DNA of 64,000 bases from Opitutia bacterium. Lineage in GTDB: Bacteria; Verrucomicrobiota; Verrucomicrobiia; Opitutales; Opitutaceae. The position numbers and the translations under genes were made by a program. Below the pieces are notes generated by a model. It saw only the letters and a list, made by a program, of their open reading frames with translations, was not told the DNA's origin and did not search any database. Where the stretch lies: NCBI GenBank assembly GCA_947452315.1, contig CANGCX010000004.1, positions 1 through 64,000 on the forward strand, in the 5' to 3' direction. The first letter of the stretch is position 1, and each line of letters opens with the position of its first letter. Shown here in pieces: positions 63,429 through 64,000 of the stretch.

Positions 63429-64000
63429 TCAAAGGGCGACTTTGATACCTTTGCGTAGGTAGGTGGGGACATCGAGATCTTGGCCGTCAAAGAGATTACG
63501 GTCGGTTTTCTCGAAATGGCCACGGCTCTCAACTTCACCGAAGCCAAACTCTTCCTGATCAAGCTTGGCAGCGGCGGCGCGGGCTTCAGCGGCGGTAGAA
63601 GGGGGATGAGCAATTGACGTGGGAAAAAGTTCCGAGGCGGGTTCGGCCTGGGACATAGCGGGAGCGGAATCAGCACGGCCAAGTGGGGCGCGTTTATTCG
63701 AGGCAGCCAGACGGCGGGTGAGGCCAGTACGTCCATTAAGATCACTGGTTCCGAGGACGCAAATTTCAATGCGTTGCGGCATGGCTTCGTCGATGACGGC
63801 GCCCATGACGATGGAAGAATCACGACCAAATTTTTCCGCAATGGCACTCATGAGGTCATTGACCTTGGGCAGGGTGAGGTCGGTGCCACCGATGATATTG
63901 ACGAGTAGTCGGTCCGCTTTGCGGGAAAATTCCGGGGTATGAAGCAGCGGGCAAAGTTTCAGGCTTTCAATGGCATCGTTGACGGAGTTGGGGCCAGTGC
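63429..64000 (-). CDS. ftsZ: Cell division protein FtsZ (partial, C-terminal part)
   Basis: About 190 codons of the C-terminal half are in the window; the GTPase N-terminus lies beyond position 64000. RLLVNIIGGTDLTL and SSIVMGAVIDEAMPQRIEI match the FtsZ C-terminal GTPase subdomain, with the Asp-rich T7 loop further upstream. A variable Ala/Pro-rich linker follows, and the protein ends DLDVPTYLRKGIKVAL, matching the conserved C-terminal peptide that binds FtsA and ZipA-like partners. The stop overlaps the presumed TTGAT target of the IS element, which leaves the gene intact. Confidence 0.93.
   Translation of the reverse strand, partial: TGPNSVNDAIESLKLCPLLHTPEFSRKADRLLVNIIGGTDLTLPKVNDLMSAIAEKFGRDSSIVMGAVIDEAMPQRIEICVLGTSDLNGRTGLTRRLAASNKRAPLGRADSAPAMSQAEPASELFPTSIAHPPSTAAEARAAAAKLDQEEFGFGEVESRGHFEKTDRNLFDGQDLDVPTYLRKGIKVAL

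Overview
This window is dense bacterial chromosome with short intergenic gaps, none longer than about 300 bases. Frequent GTG starts, weak Shine-Dalgarno signals and many 1 to 4 base gene overlaps are visible. The gene set (LptD, an outer-membrane beta-barrel candidate, MurJ, FtsZ, Obg, a complete-looking set of menaquinone ring and prenylation enzymes, GlgB plus a GH13 debranching enzyme, and IspH with a long N-terminal extension) fits a Gram-negative, moderately high-GC bacterium. My best guess is Verrucomicrobiota, class Opitutae. That placement is inference from gene content and protein style; no rRNA is present.

Layout. 1-8.3 kb: a truncated secreted esterase, menB, a Kup potassium transporter, then menD-menF-metG on the minus strand. 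8.3-12.1 kb: rdgB, ribD, an MBL-fold hydrolase and a GltS-type carrier, co-directional and overlapping. 12.2-18.8 kb on the plus strand: leuB, alaS, hemJ, a small acidic protein and an extended ispH. 18.8-27.7 kb: an MFS carrier, a barrel-like protein, a small exported protein, glgB and ppc. 27.8-34.1 kb on the plus strand: lptD, an RsmB-like methyltransferase, scpA with a small coupled gene, trxA and a sialidase-like exported protein. 34.1-37.8 kb on the minus strand: acylphosphatase, an ABC exporter pair, a TPR-like protein and menA, with overlapping genes. 37.9-39.9 kb: an acidic protein, tRNA-Ser, a YugP-type protease and tRNA-Phe. 40-42.4 kb: two overlapping purine/aminohydrolase genes. 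42.4-50.3 kb: manC, an MDR oxidoreductase, an RluE-like pseudouridine synthase, a nitroreductase, an SBF-like carrier, murJ, two unknown proteins and an FmdB-type zinc ribbon protein. 50.4-61.6 kb: a polyprenyl synthase, an LTXXQ-like periplasmic protein, the gap-pgk-tpiA operon, a pullulanase-like enzyme, mnmA, a LysE exporter, a TPR lipoprotein and obg. 61.6-64 kb: a complete IS200/IS605-type element (tnpA and tnpB, divergent) lying between obg and the C-terminal half of ftsZ.

How it fits together. Most genes are housekeeping: central carbon flow (gap, pgk, tpiA, ppc, glgB, debranching enzyme), quinone and isoprenoid supply (menF, menD, menB, menA, ispH, polyprenyl synthase), envelope building (lptD, murJ, ftsZ, manC) and translation (metG, alaS, mnmA, two tRNAs). 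The clearest accessory element is the IS200/IS605 insertion. Both of its ends can be read: subterminal hairpins of the same architecture, a TTGAT target at the ftsZ stop codon, and a right end in TCAA. These predict an omega RNA whose guide comes from the obg leader. Other points worth a second look are the roughly 180-residue N-terminal extension on IspH, a long extended hairpin between gap and pgk, and several unknown genes translationally coupled to well-known partners.
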